NCBI GenBank assembly: GCA_024741835.1
Contig: JAENRP010000030.1
Coordinates: 62,001-126,000 of the forward strand
Reading direction: 5' to 3'
Length of the DNA stretch: 64,000 nt
From: Diplocarpon mali
Lineage: Eukaryota > Ascomycota > Leotiomycetes > Helotiales > Drepanopezizaceae
Shown here piece by piece: positions 26,585 through 36,183 of this stretch. A program made the translations under genes and the position numbers. The notes beneath the pieces are model-generated. The model was given only the letters and a program-made list of their open reading frames with translations, was not told the origin of the DNA and ran no database searches. Positions within the stretch are counted from its first letter, which is position 1. Every line of letters begins with the position of its first letter.

Positions 26585-28660
26585 ATGGATTATCGCCGGA
26601 CGTCCCTGGCTGCGAGCAGACAGCAACATGCCAGTGGAAATTCTCACATATATGCTAGCTTCGCTGGTGGTGGCCCTAATCAACAGCCACATGGGAACAT
26701 CTACGATATACCTGCTACAATGTGGTGGGACGATGAGCGCATCGATGCAACAGTCGACCGCCAATTCGTGTTGTCAAAGCTGCGACCAGATGAGCAACTA
26801 CGGTTGGACGAACCTTTGGGATTCGGGGATAGTCTCACGGATGATACTTACATGGAATGGATTGAACTGAAGGCGAAGCGTATGTTCCTAATTTTGGTTG
26901 ATCTCGATGTGCCGGATCAGATTTTTGGGGTTATTGACGATTCTTGGGATGACGATGACCTGCCCGTACCATTTGATCAAGTTGAACGACTTCAGTTGAC
27001 ACCTGAAAAGGATGAGAAACTTGAGAACAGGTTCTTCCAGCGCCAATTCATATACCTATTGAGGAATGTTCAGAAAGGAGAGCATCAGTACTACAATGAT
27101 GAAGAGGTAGTCCCTCTAGAACTGGCAGAGAAGCGACCTGTCGGGGCTGTGGCGGGCCTCATCCAGAGCAACATTGACAAAGTCCATCTCCCAGGAAGAC
27201 CAGATGATCTGTTTGTTCGCCGGCGGATACCTCTGGGTATTACACCTGGGCTCTTGCCAAAAGAAGACTTTCTGTCCGGCCTCGAGACCATGAAGAGTTT
27301 CGAACACGATCACCTAACTTCTCTATGGGCCTCATATAGTCACCAAGGTAGCGCTTATCTTTTGTTGACGCCGGTGAATGAGAGCTCATTCAAGTGTTTC
27401 TTAAATGCGACCCCTCCGTCAATCAAGATTCTAGCTAAGCAAGACCGTCGTATATTGATGCTCAACTGGATCCATTGCCTGGCAGATGCAATATCTTTTC
27501 TCCACAGCAAAGGACTCGCTCACAGAGCCATAAAGCCCTCCAACATTTTACTCGATATCGACAATCACATCTTCTTTAGCGACTCAAGTATCTTCAGCGG
27601 CGAGAAGCCAGGTTTCGACAAAGAAGCGTACGACTATCAAGCCCCTGAACAGTTAGCACGGCCTCCTCCCGCTCCCTCTTTTTCCCGGCCAAAAACATCT
27701 GGACGCTCCACAATACCTTTGAACGCTTTCGGCTTTTCTGCAACGCAGAAGAATGTCCTGACTTCCAACGATGCTCCCTCCATCTACACCTCCTCATCCG
27801 GCACAGGCTCAACACTCTCCACTAGCTCATCCACTTCCAGCATTTGTCCTGTCGTAAAGTATGACCCTCAAAAGGCCGACATATATTCCCTTGGCGCCAT
27901 ATACCTTGAAATTATGACCTTCTTCATGAAACGAAACTCTCGCAACTTTGCTTCCCATCGCTCCTCTAAAAATAAAACCCCCGGTCGTGGCGGTGGCCTA
28001 CCCGATGCTTCATTCCACAAGAACCCCCGACAAGTCGAGAGCTGGATGGGTATTCTCGCTAAAGAAGGCAAGAAAAAAGAAGACAAGGTATTCCGAAGCG
28101 TGAGCCATATCCTCGCCCTCATCGAAAGAATGATGAGCGCGAATCCCGCAAAACGACCTAGCGCTCAAGACGTGCAAGAGAACGTGTACTGTATCCTAGT
28201 TGAGTACTGTGGTTTGGGACCTAGCGCCGACTCTCCTGGGAAGATCCACTGCACGGTGCGGGAGACCGAGGAAAACGAATGGAACTTCGGGTTCGACCAG
28301 CTGCGTCTCGCGTCTCAGCGTGCCGCAGCCGAAGCCTGCGCGAGCGTCAACCCTGTGATGGCGAACCGGTGCACGACGGGCGCCACAGGAGCCGTGGCAT
28401 ACAGTCTCGAGCGCGCGACCTCGGTCGTCTCGAGCGTTGCGTGGGGCCCGGGACCGAGCTCTCCTACGATACCAATGTCGCCGGGCTTTGTGAGGGTGCC
28501 GACGAGGGATGAAGATATCATGAGTGTGTCGAGTGGGAATAAGAGTAGGAGCTCGGAGGGGAAGTCCAGGTCTAGAGGTACAAGTTTGCGGAGTGGGATG
28601 CAGAGCGGGAAGGCGAAGGCCAAGTCTAAGGCATGGCAGGCACCTGTTTATGCTGGTTAG
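26585..28660 (+). CDS. Fungal protein-kinase-like protein, predicted pseudokinase
   Basis: Intronless, 691 residues. The N-terminal third resembles a conserved fungal region found before degenerate kinase domains (acidic, with WIELKAKRMFLILVDLDVP). The C-lobe is recognisable: helical LADAISFLHSKGLAHRAIKP, a catalytic loop where HRD is replaced by HRA (Ala315), retained Lys317 and Asn320, D-S-S at 333-335 in place of DFG, an APE-like YQAPEQ, then a low-complexity Ser/Thr insert (about 360-420) before the helix containing KADIYSLGAIYLEI. No clear glycine loop or VAIK lysine is visible in the N-lobe. Loss of the catalytic Asp argues against ordinary phosphotransfer; a scaffold or regulatory role is inferred. 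The C-terminal 100 residues are Ser/Arg-rich and basic. The frame is intact, so this is not a decayed gene. Confidence 0.85.
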   Translation: MDYRRTSLAASRQQHASGNSHIYASFAGGGPNQQPHGNIYDIPATMWWDDERIDATVDRQFVLSKLRPDEQLRLDEPLGFGDSLTDDTYMEWIELKAKRMFLILVDLDVPDQIFGVIDDSWDDDDLPVPFDQVERLQLTPEKDEKLENRFFQRQFIYLLRNVQKGEHQYYNDEEVVPLELAEKRPVGAVAGLIQSNIDKVHLPGRPDDLFVRRRIPLGITPGLLPKEDFLSGLETMKSFEHDHLTSLWASYSHQGSAYLLLTPVNESSFKCFLNATPPSIKILAKQDRRILMLNWIHCLADAISFLHSKGLAHRAIKPSNILLDIDNHIFFSDSSIFSGEKPGFDKEAYDYQAPEQLARPPPAPSFSRPKTSGRSTIPLNAFGFSATQKNVLTSNDAPSIYTSSSGTGSTLSTSSSTSSICPVVKYDPQKADIYSLGAIYLEIMTFFMKRNSRNFASHRSSKNKTPGRGGGLPDASFHKNPRQVESWMGILAKEGKKKEDKVFRSVSHILALIERMMSANPAKRPSAQDVQENVYCILVEYCGLGPSADSPGKIHCTVRETEENEWNFGFDQLRLASQRAAAEACASVNPVMANRCTTGATGAVAYSLERATSVVSSVAWGPGPSSPTIPMSPGFVRVPTRDEDIMSVSSGNKSRSSEGKSRSRGTSLRSGMQSGKAKAKSKAWQAPVYAG

Positions 28661-29642
28661 TGTCCCTGTTCCTCCGTATTGAAAATCCGGAATCGCTCGA
28701 GATGATAGGGATGGAGACTAACAGCGCCCAGAGATAAATTTCGCGTAAAATTCAGAAGGAAAGGATCAATAAGAATATACGGTGTTAAGACCTCCTAAAA
28801 GACGGGGTATACGCATAATAAACAACCAGGATGGCAACGGAAATGAAACTAACGACCGAAATGAACGAATAACGAAAAATTCTGGAAGAATGGGACTGGT
28901 GCCGGTGTCTTGCATGAACTTACGACAGGCGATTTGGGAGCTGTATTAATGTTGTGTACTCTTTGTACTTTGGCTTGACTTTCCTATGCCTTCCTACGAT
29001 GCACGAGAACTAGCTAGACACGGGAGTACAAGACTCCTGTTTATCAACTCGAGGCTTGGGTCCCAGCACTCGTCGTCTATTCTGGGCCTTGAAGGTTGTC
29101 TAACGGAAGAATGGATCTGGGCTTGAAACAGCATTAAGTGGGGATGTTAGTGACAGAGGAGGACTCCAAATGAGATGGCTCATGGATGTATTTGACTTTT
29201 TTTTTTTCCCTGGCGTCTTAGCGCAGCATTTTGTTGTACAGCTTGTAGGTGTGTAGTAGCAGCTAGATTGCAGTAGTCTTTTTGATCATTTATACTAAAG
29301 GGATTGCACCTGATGATGAGTTCGCTTCAAGTGGCATCCTATATGAAAGCAGTGTTTCTCATTTTAGATTTTATTGTGTTAGAACATACACCGTGCTGCA
29401 CTCACAATTCACCTAGTTGACTTTGCCGCCAGATCAATAATGCTGGCAAACGAAAAATATTGAGATCTGTTCTATGTGCTCGCGCGCTCGTTATGCATGC
29501 CTTTATTCCCCATTACACCCAAAGAAACGCATATACTCCAATCCCAAAGATAGCACCATGTAAAGCCATTGTGCTCTGTCAATGAATGCGAGCATCCACC
29601 CAGCGACCAATGGCCACTTTCTTAACCGAGACCCGCTCTCGC
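28661..29642. other. Intergenic region between convergent genes
   Basis: About 1 kb between the stop codons of the pseudokinase gene and the DET1-like gene, presumably both 3' UTRs. A run of 10 T lies near 29199-29209. Nothing else recognised. Confidence 0.6.
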
Positions 29643-31370
29643 TTAATACACGCTCCCCTGAATACTCTTATCGATCTTTTCCTCAACTTCCAAGTCCTTC
29701 AATGTATCGAGCTCGGAATCCCCACCGGCATCACTCTGGTCACCGAGCGCGTCGGTAAACTTACCAAGACTCGCTACACTCTCCTCCCTCAACTTCCGCA
29801 GCTGGCTGAGACCAACACCCCCTCTGTCGTTCCCCAATATACTCCCCTTTCCGGCTCCTCCAATTCCTCTAAAAACTACATTCTTTCCCTTGGCTAATCT
29901 CTTGCGAGCGTCCTCCTCCGCTGAGAACTCCGTATCGCTGCCTGCCAATGACGTGCTCCCGCTCCCTGTGCCATCAATATCCCGGCCCGCAGTCTTCACT
30001 TGTAGGAGCTCTGTGTTCGGACTCCTAAGGCGATTTCGCACTCGGTCTTCAATAGAGATGAAGCTTGGAGTTCCGTCGGGGCTACTAACTATCTCGTCCA
30101 GACTCTTCGCGACATCGACCTGGAATGGAGGGACGGCTCGGCCGCGCGGATCGTCCTCGTCTTCTTCCGATGAGGATTGCCAGCGTCTGGCGGTTGGGCG
30201 TCGAGCTTGGATTGTCTCGCCAGGGCCGGCAACGGGGGAACTGGCTGGCGAAGCGCGTCCGTTTAGTTGCATGGCGTGCATGCTGTTTTCTTTTTTGTAG
30301 TAGTGTTTACCGTGGTCGCAGCCGTTGGGGCAGCCTCCCCATTTCTTACGAATGGGGACTGTGATTAAGGGACTGACTCCTGATGCTGCTTCTGTATGTG
30401 CCCCCAACAATTTCTTCTCCTTCTCTTTGTCCTTCTCTGATACGGGGGCGCCTATTGGCGATTTCGCGGAGGGACTGGCCTTCTCCTTTGCAGCCGCTGC
30501 TGCTAGACGCTCTCGCTTGAGTTCAGACCAGGTGCGTAGGTTGTTTTCGAGTATGTATTTTCCCGAGTCCTCTTTCTTACGCATGATCAGAAATTCGCAG
30601 TGATTGACGTTACGGAGATCTTCGAAGTACTCAACGCTAAAATGATACCACTTCATCAAGAAGACTCTGCTCATTAAGCCGTGAGTTACTACTGATGGTT
30701 AGCATCTTTTGCCCTATATGGCACGGTAAATCGAACTCGCCTAATATACAAACAGAAGCAAAATCATCATCCCCGAATTGTCTCCATAGGCTCTCATTAA
30801 AGCCGCTAACACGATCATACGCATCCGCGGCACTCTCTCCATTTGGAATCCTATAAAAGAAATGTCCATAATCTGCTCTCTCCTGCCACATCCTCTCCAT
30901 CTCCGCAGAACATGGCTGAAAATTTCCGAAATCCTGCTCGCGCAACCTGGGCTCTTCGTAAACTTTAATAGAATTTCTGGGGAAAGGAGAGGGCTCGGGC
31001 TCGTCGGATGTTAGCGTCGAAAGGATGCCTTCTGTGGTTTCGCGAGTCCGACGGTAAGGAGATGTGAAGAAGTGGAGATTGTCGTCTGCTCGTAGTAGGG
31101 AACGTAGACGACGCCCGGCATCGCGTGCTTGTGTCCAGCCGTCAGATGTCAGTTTAACTCTGTGGTCGGGAATCGTTTGGTGAATGTCGCGATTTTCTGC
31201 AGGTTGTGTTAGTGAAGCCTGTACGGAGAAGAGCAGGTTGCTCAAGGTACAGAGATATGTAATTGAAACATTGAAACTCGGAGGTGCTCGAGGAGAATAA
31301 GGACACATGACATACTATTGCCTTCAGACTGAGCGTGACGGATCAGTATTATCATACGGGGTTTGCCCAT
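29643..31370 (-). CDS. Histidine phosphatase superfamily protein, DET1/phosphoglycerate-mutase-like
   Basis: Complement of 29643-30688, 30741-31196 and 31316-31370, 518 residues. The first 55-bp exon encodes MGKPRMIILIRHAQSEGN with the phospho-accepting His12 in the RHA motif. The second catalytic His is His173 (VTHGLMSRVFLMKWYH), reached only if the intron at 30689-30740 is removed. That intron has a GC donor (exon TTAG, then GCGAGT), a CTAAC branch site and a TAG acceptor. Other core features are SPYRRTRETTEGI and EPRLREQDFGNFQ. Such proteins are broad-specificity acid phosphatases; yeast Det1 is implicated in sterol transport. Here the catalytic domain is followed by a long disordered Ser/Gly/Glu-rich tail of roughly 260 residues. 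The substrate cannot be deduced from sequence. The start is divergent from the PRKRIP1 gene. Confidence 0.88.
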
Positions 31371-31926
31371 CCTGACTCTCAACTGATATCCTGGCGGCAA
31401 GGCTAGGCTATAAAGATTTTGTGGTATTCTATAGCAGTCTATCGATGAGTTTTTGGAATGCTAGGAAGGACAGTAGAAGACCCAAGGTTTCCCTGGAGTC
31501 GTAGTAGTGTGAGCTGCGTTGGGGCCAACTTTACAGTGTTTTAAATGAATGAACGATCGCGAAAGGAGGGACATCACACTGGACTGCATGGCTCCTTATC
31601 GATAACAGAGGCGATCGCGCGTCAAGCTACCTTGATGCATTGGCCAGCAGAAATGGGGTTCGCGAGGCTCTCTATGAGCAGGAGAACCTATTTCAGCCCT
31701 AACATCAAGCAGAGTGACCACCAGTCATTACTTCGACTCGCTACCAGGCACGAACAACGACATCATCTAGCTTGCCTATTTCCATTCGGCAGCCCTCCTC
31801 GACTCAATAAATGAAAAGGACCCCCCGACGGCTTGAAAGCGCAAAGCTTCACGAACACCCACCCAGAGCCTTCAACCCAGACTCCATACGAAATTCTCCA
31901 AGCTAGTAGACACCAAAACACAAAAT
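31371..31926. promoter_or_regulatory. Divergent promoter of the DET1-like gene and PRKRIP1
   Basis: A 556-bp segment between two start codons pointing outward. No specific regulatory motif was identified with confidence. Confidence 0.5.
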
Positions 31927-32529
31927 ATGTCAGAACAAATTCCCGAATCGATTCCCACCTCCGCCGATCCGCGATCCAAACGGCCCTTAAAAAAACGCGC
32001 TCTCTCCCCCCGCTCGCAAACTGCCTCTGCCATTTCCACGCTCTTCTCAAAACCTTCGCAAGAGATTTACGTACCCTCATCCACCTCTCTTGCCACGAAA
32101 ATCCCGCACGGTGGCCCTCCCGAAATAGTGCAGAACGTGCAAGGCTCTAGCGCGGGCGCGGGGTCGGGGGAGTTTCACGTTTATAAAGCGAGTCGCAGGC
32201 GGGAGTATGAGAGGTTGAAGGGTATGGACGAGGAGGTTAGGAGAGAGGAGGAGGGTGAGAAGTGGGATAGGGAGAAGAGAGAACGGGAGGAAAGAGATAG
32301 GGAGAAGACGAGGAAGAATAGGCAGAAGAGGGACAGGTTGAAGAAGAAAAAGGCGGGAAAGGAGGTTGGGGACGAGACAGAGGGTACTGGGAAAGGGGGA
32401 AAGGTCAAGGCCAGGATTATCAATGGGAAGGGGGTGGAGGGTCCTTCTGGGGAGGGCAATTGTAATGACGAGGAGCTGGGCCAGATGGTTGTTGAGGAGA
32501 AAGGCGTTATCATCCATGATGATGATTAA
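31927..32529 (+). CDS. PRKRIP1: PRKRIP1 / DUF1168 family spliceosome-associated protein
   Basis: Intronless, 200 residues. The diagnostic core is present: a GSGEFHVYKASRRREYERLK motif (about residues 81-100), then a long, highly charged single helix rich in Glu, Arg and Lys (REEEGEKWDREKREREERDR and onward) ending in a Lys-rich NRQKRDRLKKKK block. In cryo-EM structures of the human catalytic spliceosome PRKRIP1 is a long helix that contacts U2 snRNP and the step-specific factors, so a role in pre-mRNA splicing in the nucleus is expected. The N-terminal 60 residues are basic and disordered. The C-terminal tail is acidic. It is divergent from the DET1-like gene and converges on CCT3 with 184 bp between stop codons. 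Confidence 0.88.
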   Translation: MSEQIPESIPTSADPRSKRPLKKRALSPRSQTASAISTLFSKPSQEIYVPSSTSLATKIPHGGPPEIVQNVQGSSAGAGSGEFHVYKASRRREYERLKGMDEEVRREEEGEKWDREKREREERDREKTRKNRQKRDRLKKKKAGKEVGDETEGTGKGGKVKARIINGKGVEGPSGEGNCNDEELGQMVVEEKGVIIHDDD

Positions 32530-32713
32530 GCAGTCACATTGAGACTATTGTCTATCCGCTCCGAACAGGAATCTGCTACAATAGGGCCAGGATACAGCGA
32601 TTTGGCTGGACATGGAATCCCTACGTAAAAATTTCTCTGAGCTCGATGCACCATGAAAGGGTATGCCCACAATATTATCGTCGTATCTAGTACACACTTT
32701 TGAGACGAGTTGT

Positions 32714-34614
32714 CTATTCCTCCGTACCTGCACCTCCTCCAGCTTGTCTCGCAGCCTTCGCACTACAGATATCGTCTACTCTCAGAAGCAAGCAACCAGA
32801 CTGTAGAATATGTCAGCGTGTTCAATGATTAGAGGCTCCAGGTACTGACCTCAATAGCTGTCTTGATACTTTGCAACTTGACTGCTTCTGGCTCCCAAAC
32901 ACCGTACTCCTTCATATCAACAAGCTTTCCGGTCTCACCATCAATACCCCACGTGCTTCCACCTTCGGCGTGCTTGGCCCTCAGCGCTGTGAGGACTCTG
33001 ACAGGAGAAGCACCAGCGTTCTGGATTAGAGTTCGGGGAATGACCTCCATAGCATCCGCGACAGCCTTGTATGGCCATTGCTGAACACCCTCGATACTCT
33101 TAGCCAGCTGTCCGAGTCTGACCGCAATAGCCATTTCAGTTGCGCCACCACCGGGTGAAAGTCTTGGGTGGAACATAACATTTCTTGCCACAGCCATAGC
33201 ATCTGCCAAATTCCGGTCAATCTCGTTCAAAATGTCTTTCGATGGACCTCTCAGAAGAATGGTGCAGGCCTTGGGATCTGTACACTTGGTGAGGAACGTG
33301 AAGTACTCGTCGCCAATCTTCTCTATCTCGAAAAGTCCGCATGAAGTCCCTACATCTGATTCTTGCAGGTCTTCAACCCTATTGACGATTGTCGCACCTG
33401 TGGCGCGAGCCACTCTGTTGGTGTCTGACTTTCGCACTCGGCGAATAGCGGTAATATTTGCCTTTTGCAGGTAATGTTGGGCAAGATCTAAAGAGTCAGT
33501 AGAAGCTTCGCAGTCAGCAAAAAGACGCACCGGAAACTCCCTTCTCTGTGATGACCAAGTCCGGCTTGACGGCAATGATAGCATCACACATCAGCTTAAC
33601 CTGCTCTTCCTCAATCTGCAGAATTTTGTTCCAGTCCTCCTCCTTGCTGATTTCGATATTTGTCTGCGACTCCCCCTTCTTGTACTCCAGTGTGCAATCC
33701 AACAGCACAATTCTGGGGTTTTCTATGCGTCTTCTCATTTTGGGATGCGTAATGTCCTTGTTGAGCATTACACCATCCAGAACTCTGCTGTCTTCAATCT
33801 CACCTCCTGGAACCTTTTCAACTCGGGCGTAGCGTTTAATATCGACTTCCTTCTTGCCTCCACCGACTTCGAAGGTTACCGTGCGCACAGCTTTTAGAGC
33901 GAGGTTGCACATAAGTTCTGACCATCTGGAGACAAATTTGGTGCCAATCGAAGAGGAGATTAGCTGGTACATAGCCTTGTCGTCATCAATGTCGACTGGG
34001 AGGGAAATCTCGTCGATGATCTCAAGGGCATCTTTCAGGGCGTGCTTGAAGGCGGAAATAATTACAACGGGGTGGATATTGCGCTCTAATTGTGGAAGGG
34101 CTTGGGCAAGAATCTCACCAGCTACATTTTATTAGAGTTATTTCTAGCAAAACGTGACAGAGCATACCAAGAATAATAACAGTCGTAGTTCCATCTCCAA
34201 CTTCTTCGTCTTGTGTTCTGCTCAACTCGATCATGCTCTTCGCCGCCGGATGCGAAACCTCGATTTCTCTCAGGATAGCGTGGCCATCATTCGTTAACAC
34301 GATGCCTCCCATAGGATCCAGCAACATCTTCAGCATAGCCTTCGGTCCTAAGCACGAGCGGATAATATCTGCGACACTTTTCGAGGTCAGCTTCCAGGTT
34401 TCTTGGTTATTCCGCTTTTGGAGGGGATATTAATGCCTTACGTCTTCGCTGCTGTGATATTCGAAAGCTGAGCTTTTCTCCCGGTTTGTCTATCACCACT
34501 CTGGGTGTCTGCCATTTCTCGTCAATTCCGTAAAATTATGAGGTATAGCTTCTATGCTGGGAGACCCGGAATATCTTCGAAAGACATACTCATAACCACC
34601 ACAGGTGCCTGCAT
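32714..34614 (-). CDS. CCT3: T-complex protein 1 subunit gamma (CCT3), cytosolic chaperonin
   Basis: Complement of 32714-32800, 32850-33487, 33531-34121, 34168-34376, 34442-34508 and 34590-34614: six exons, five GT-AG introns of 43-81 bp, 538 residues, the family's usual length. CCT3 is one of eight subunits of the TRiC/CCT ring that folds actin, tubulin and other cytosolic proteins with ATP. The group II chaperonin ATP site is complete: TNDGHAIL (59-66) and GDGTTT (91-96). The subunit-typical start (MQAPVVVMNTQSGDR) and the segments ITEKGVSDLAQHYLQKANI and SPGGGATEMAIA are present. The first exon is only 25 bp, with its codon split by the 81-bp first intron. Exon 6 ends at a TAG three codons past a potential GTACGG donor; the simple stop gives a sensible tail. 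Confidence 0.97.
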
Positions 34615-35071
34615 CTTGATTCTTGGTCGGGTTTCTTCCACGAAAGATTCTGGTCTTTGCACAGTATCCGAGACCTTGAACAAAGCTTGGATGGTATCTC
34701 TAGATAATGTTGGCTGTGGTGCTGGAGATAAGGTATAGTTTTTGGCAATGTAGGCGCGTTAAGTTCTTGAGTCTCGCGTCTGCCGAAAAAAATATGGTCC
34801 GTGCACTATGAGAGCAAAGTTAGTAAATAAATGTCACTCACCCCAATGCTCGATTGTTCAGCGTCTTAGTTGCCAAGTGGTTTTACAGTTGCAGAATTCC
34901 ATTATCACCAAGTCATTCAGATATTAATATTGTCTTGGTTGGAGATCCTGCTGGTTGGCCAGCCAATGATACACCGAACCAGACAGTATATATACTTATG
35001 AGGTTCGTCAATCGTTATAATATATATTTGTATTAGGGTATGAATGATGGTACCAGCACCAAGATCGCCAT
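34615..35071. other. CCT3 upstream region / SDR downstream region
   Basis: A 457-bp segment between two genes on the minus strand. It should contain the CCT3 promoter. TATATA occurs near 34987-34992 but over 370 bp from the start codon, so its role is doubtful. Confidence 0.5.
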
Positions 35072-36183
35072 CTATATCAGACTTTCTTTCTCTTTGGCTG
35101 ACTGTCGTCCCAAAAATCCCTTCATCGCTCTATCGACTCCCGCCACCTTTCTGACAATAGCTTGTACACCCACAGGCATGACATTTAGCCAATCGATCCA
35201 TCTCGCATACAACGGCATCGCTAAAACAGCACTGCTTCCAGAGTCTATGGAAGCAATAACCTCCTTTGCAACATCCACTGGCTCCAATATGGGAGCGAAG
35301 AACGAATTTGGAGTCTGGACGCCATCGAACAGTGGCGTGCTGAGCTGCCCCGGTAAGACCAATACTGTTTTAATCTCGGGGAATGAGCTTAATTCCGCAG
35401 CTAGGGACTTGTGCATCGCTGTAATACCAGCCTTGGAAGCTGCATAATCCGTGAGAGACCCAGCACCAATTTGGCCGAGAACGCTGGACATGGTGACAAT
35501 AGTACCTTGTCCGGCTCTTATCATTCCAGGAAGTAAGGCCTTGATCGTGTAGAAATGGGAGAGAAGATTGACCCGGAAGTTTCGGTCGATTTCATCTAAT
35601 GACAGGTCAAGTAGTGATTTGCCGTTGACAATAGCAGCATTGTTGATTAATATCGTGGGTGTACCGAGCTAAGGATGTCAGTAAAACCCGTTTCAGATCG
35701 AGGTTCATGTAGGCTTACGTCTCTCTCAATCTCAATTGAGACCTTCGCTACCTGGTCCTTGTCCCCCACATCACACTTATATACCGACACACCCCGCGCC
35801 TCTCCAGCCTCGAGGTCCTTGACATCGAGCACCGCAACCGTAGCGCCCCTCATACCATATACCTCTGCCACAAGCAGACCTAATCCACTCGCACCACCTG
35901 TGATTACAATCACCTCCTCCGAGAAGTCTACCTTGCGCGGCTTCGAGTATGCAATCTGCTTGTTGAGAACTCCTAGGAAGAACAGCGCCGTCAAAAAACC
36001 AGCATATCCGATCGAGAGCTGCATCGCGGTATGAGACCATGCCATAGCTTGCGCTCGCATGCAAAGCGGTATCATCCATGCTACGAACGGGTGGAGGAAG
36101 GTAACGTTGAGTACTTTGAGGATGAGGTCAACGGAGAGGGGTTTGGCCCAGGACAGCTCTCGGCTTCGCGGTTGGTACGACAT
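35072..36183 (-). CDS. Membrane-associated short-chain dehydrogenase/reductase
   Basis: Complement of 35072-35668 and 35719-36183, one 50-bp intron in phase 0, 353 residues. The classical SDR fold is clear: TGGASGLG nucleotide loop (95-102), an Asp after the second strand (VLDVKDL, favouring NAD(H)), LINNAA (about 162-167), catalytic Ser216/217 (TMSS), Tyr230 and Lys234 in YAASK. About 90 residues precede the domain and include two hydrophobic stretches (FLHPFVAWMIPL and IGYAGFLTALFFLGVL), so it is probably anchored in the ER or lipid-droplet membrane, like the 17-beta-HSD11/13 and retinol-dehydrogenase-10-type enzymes it resembles. The substrate is likely a lipid alcohol or ketone; this is inference. 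Confidence 0.92.
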
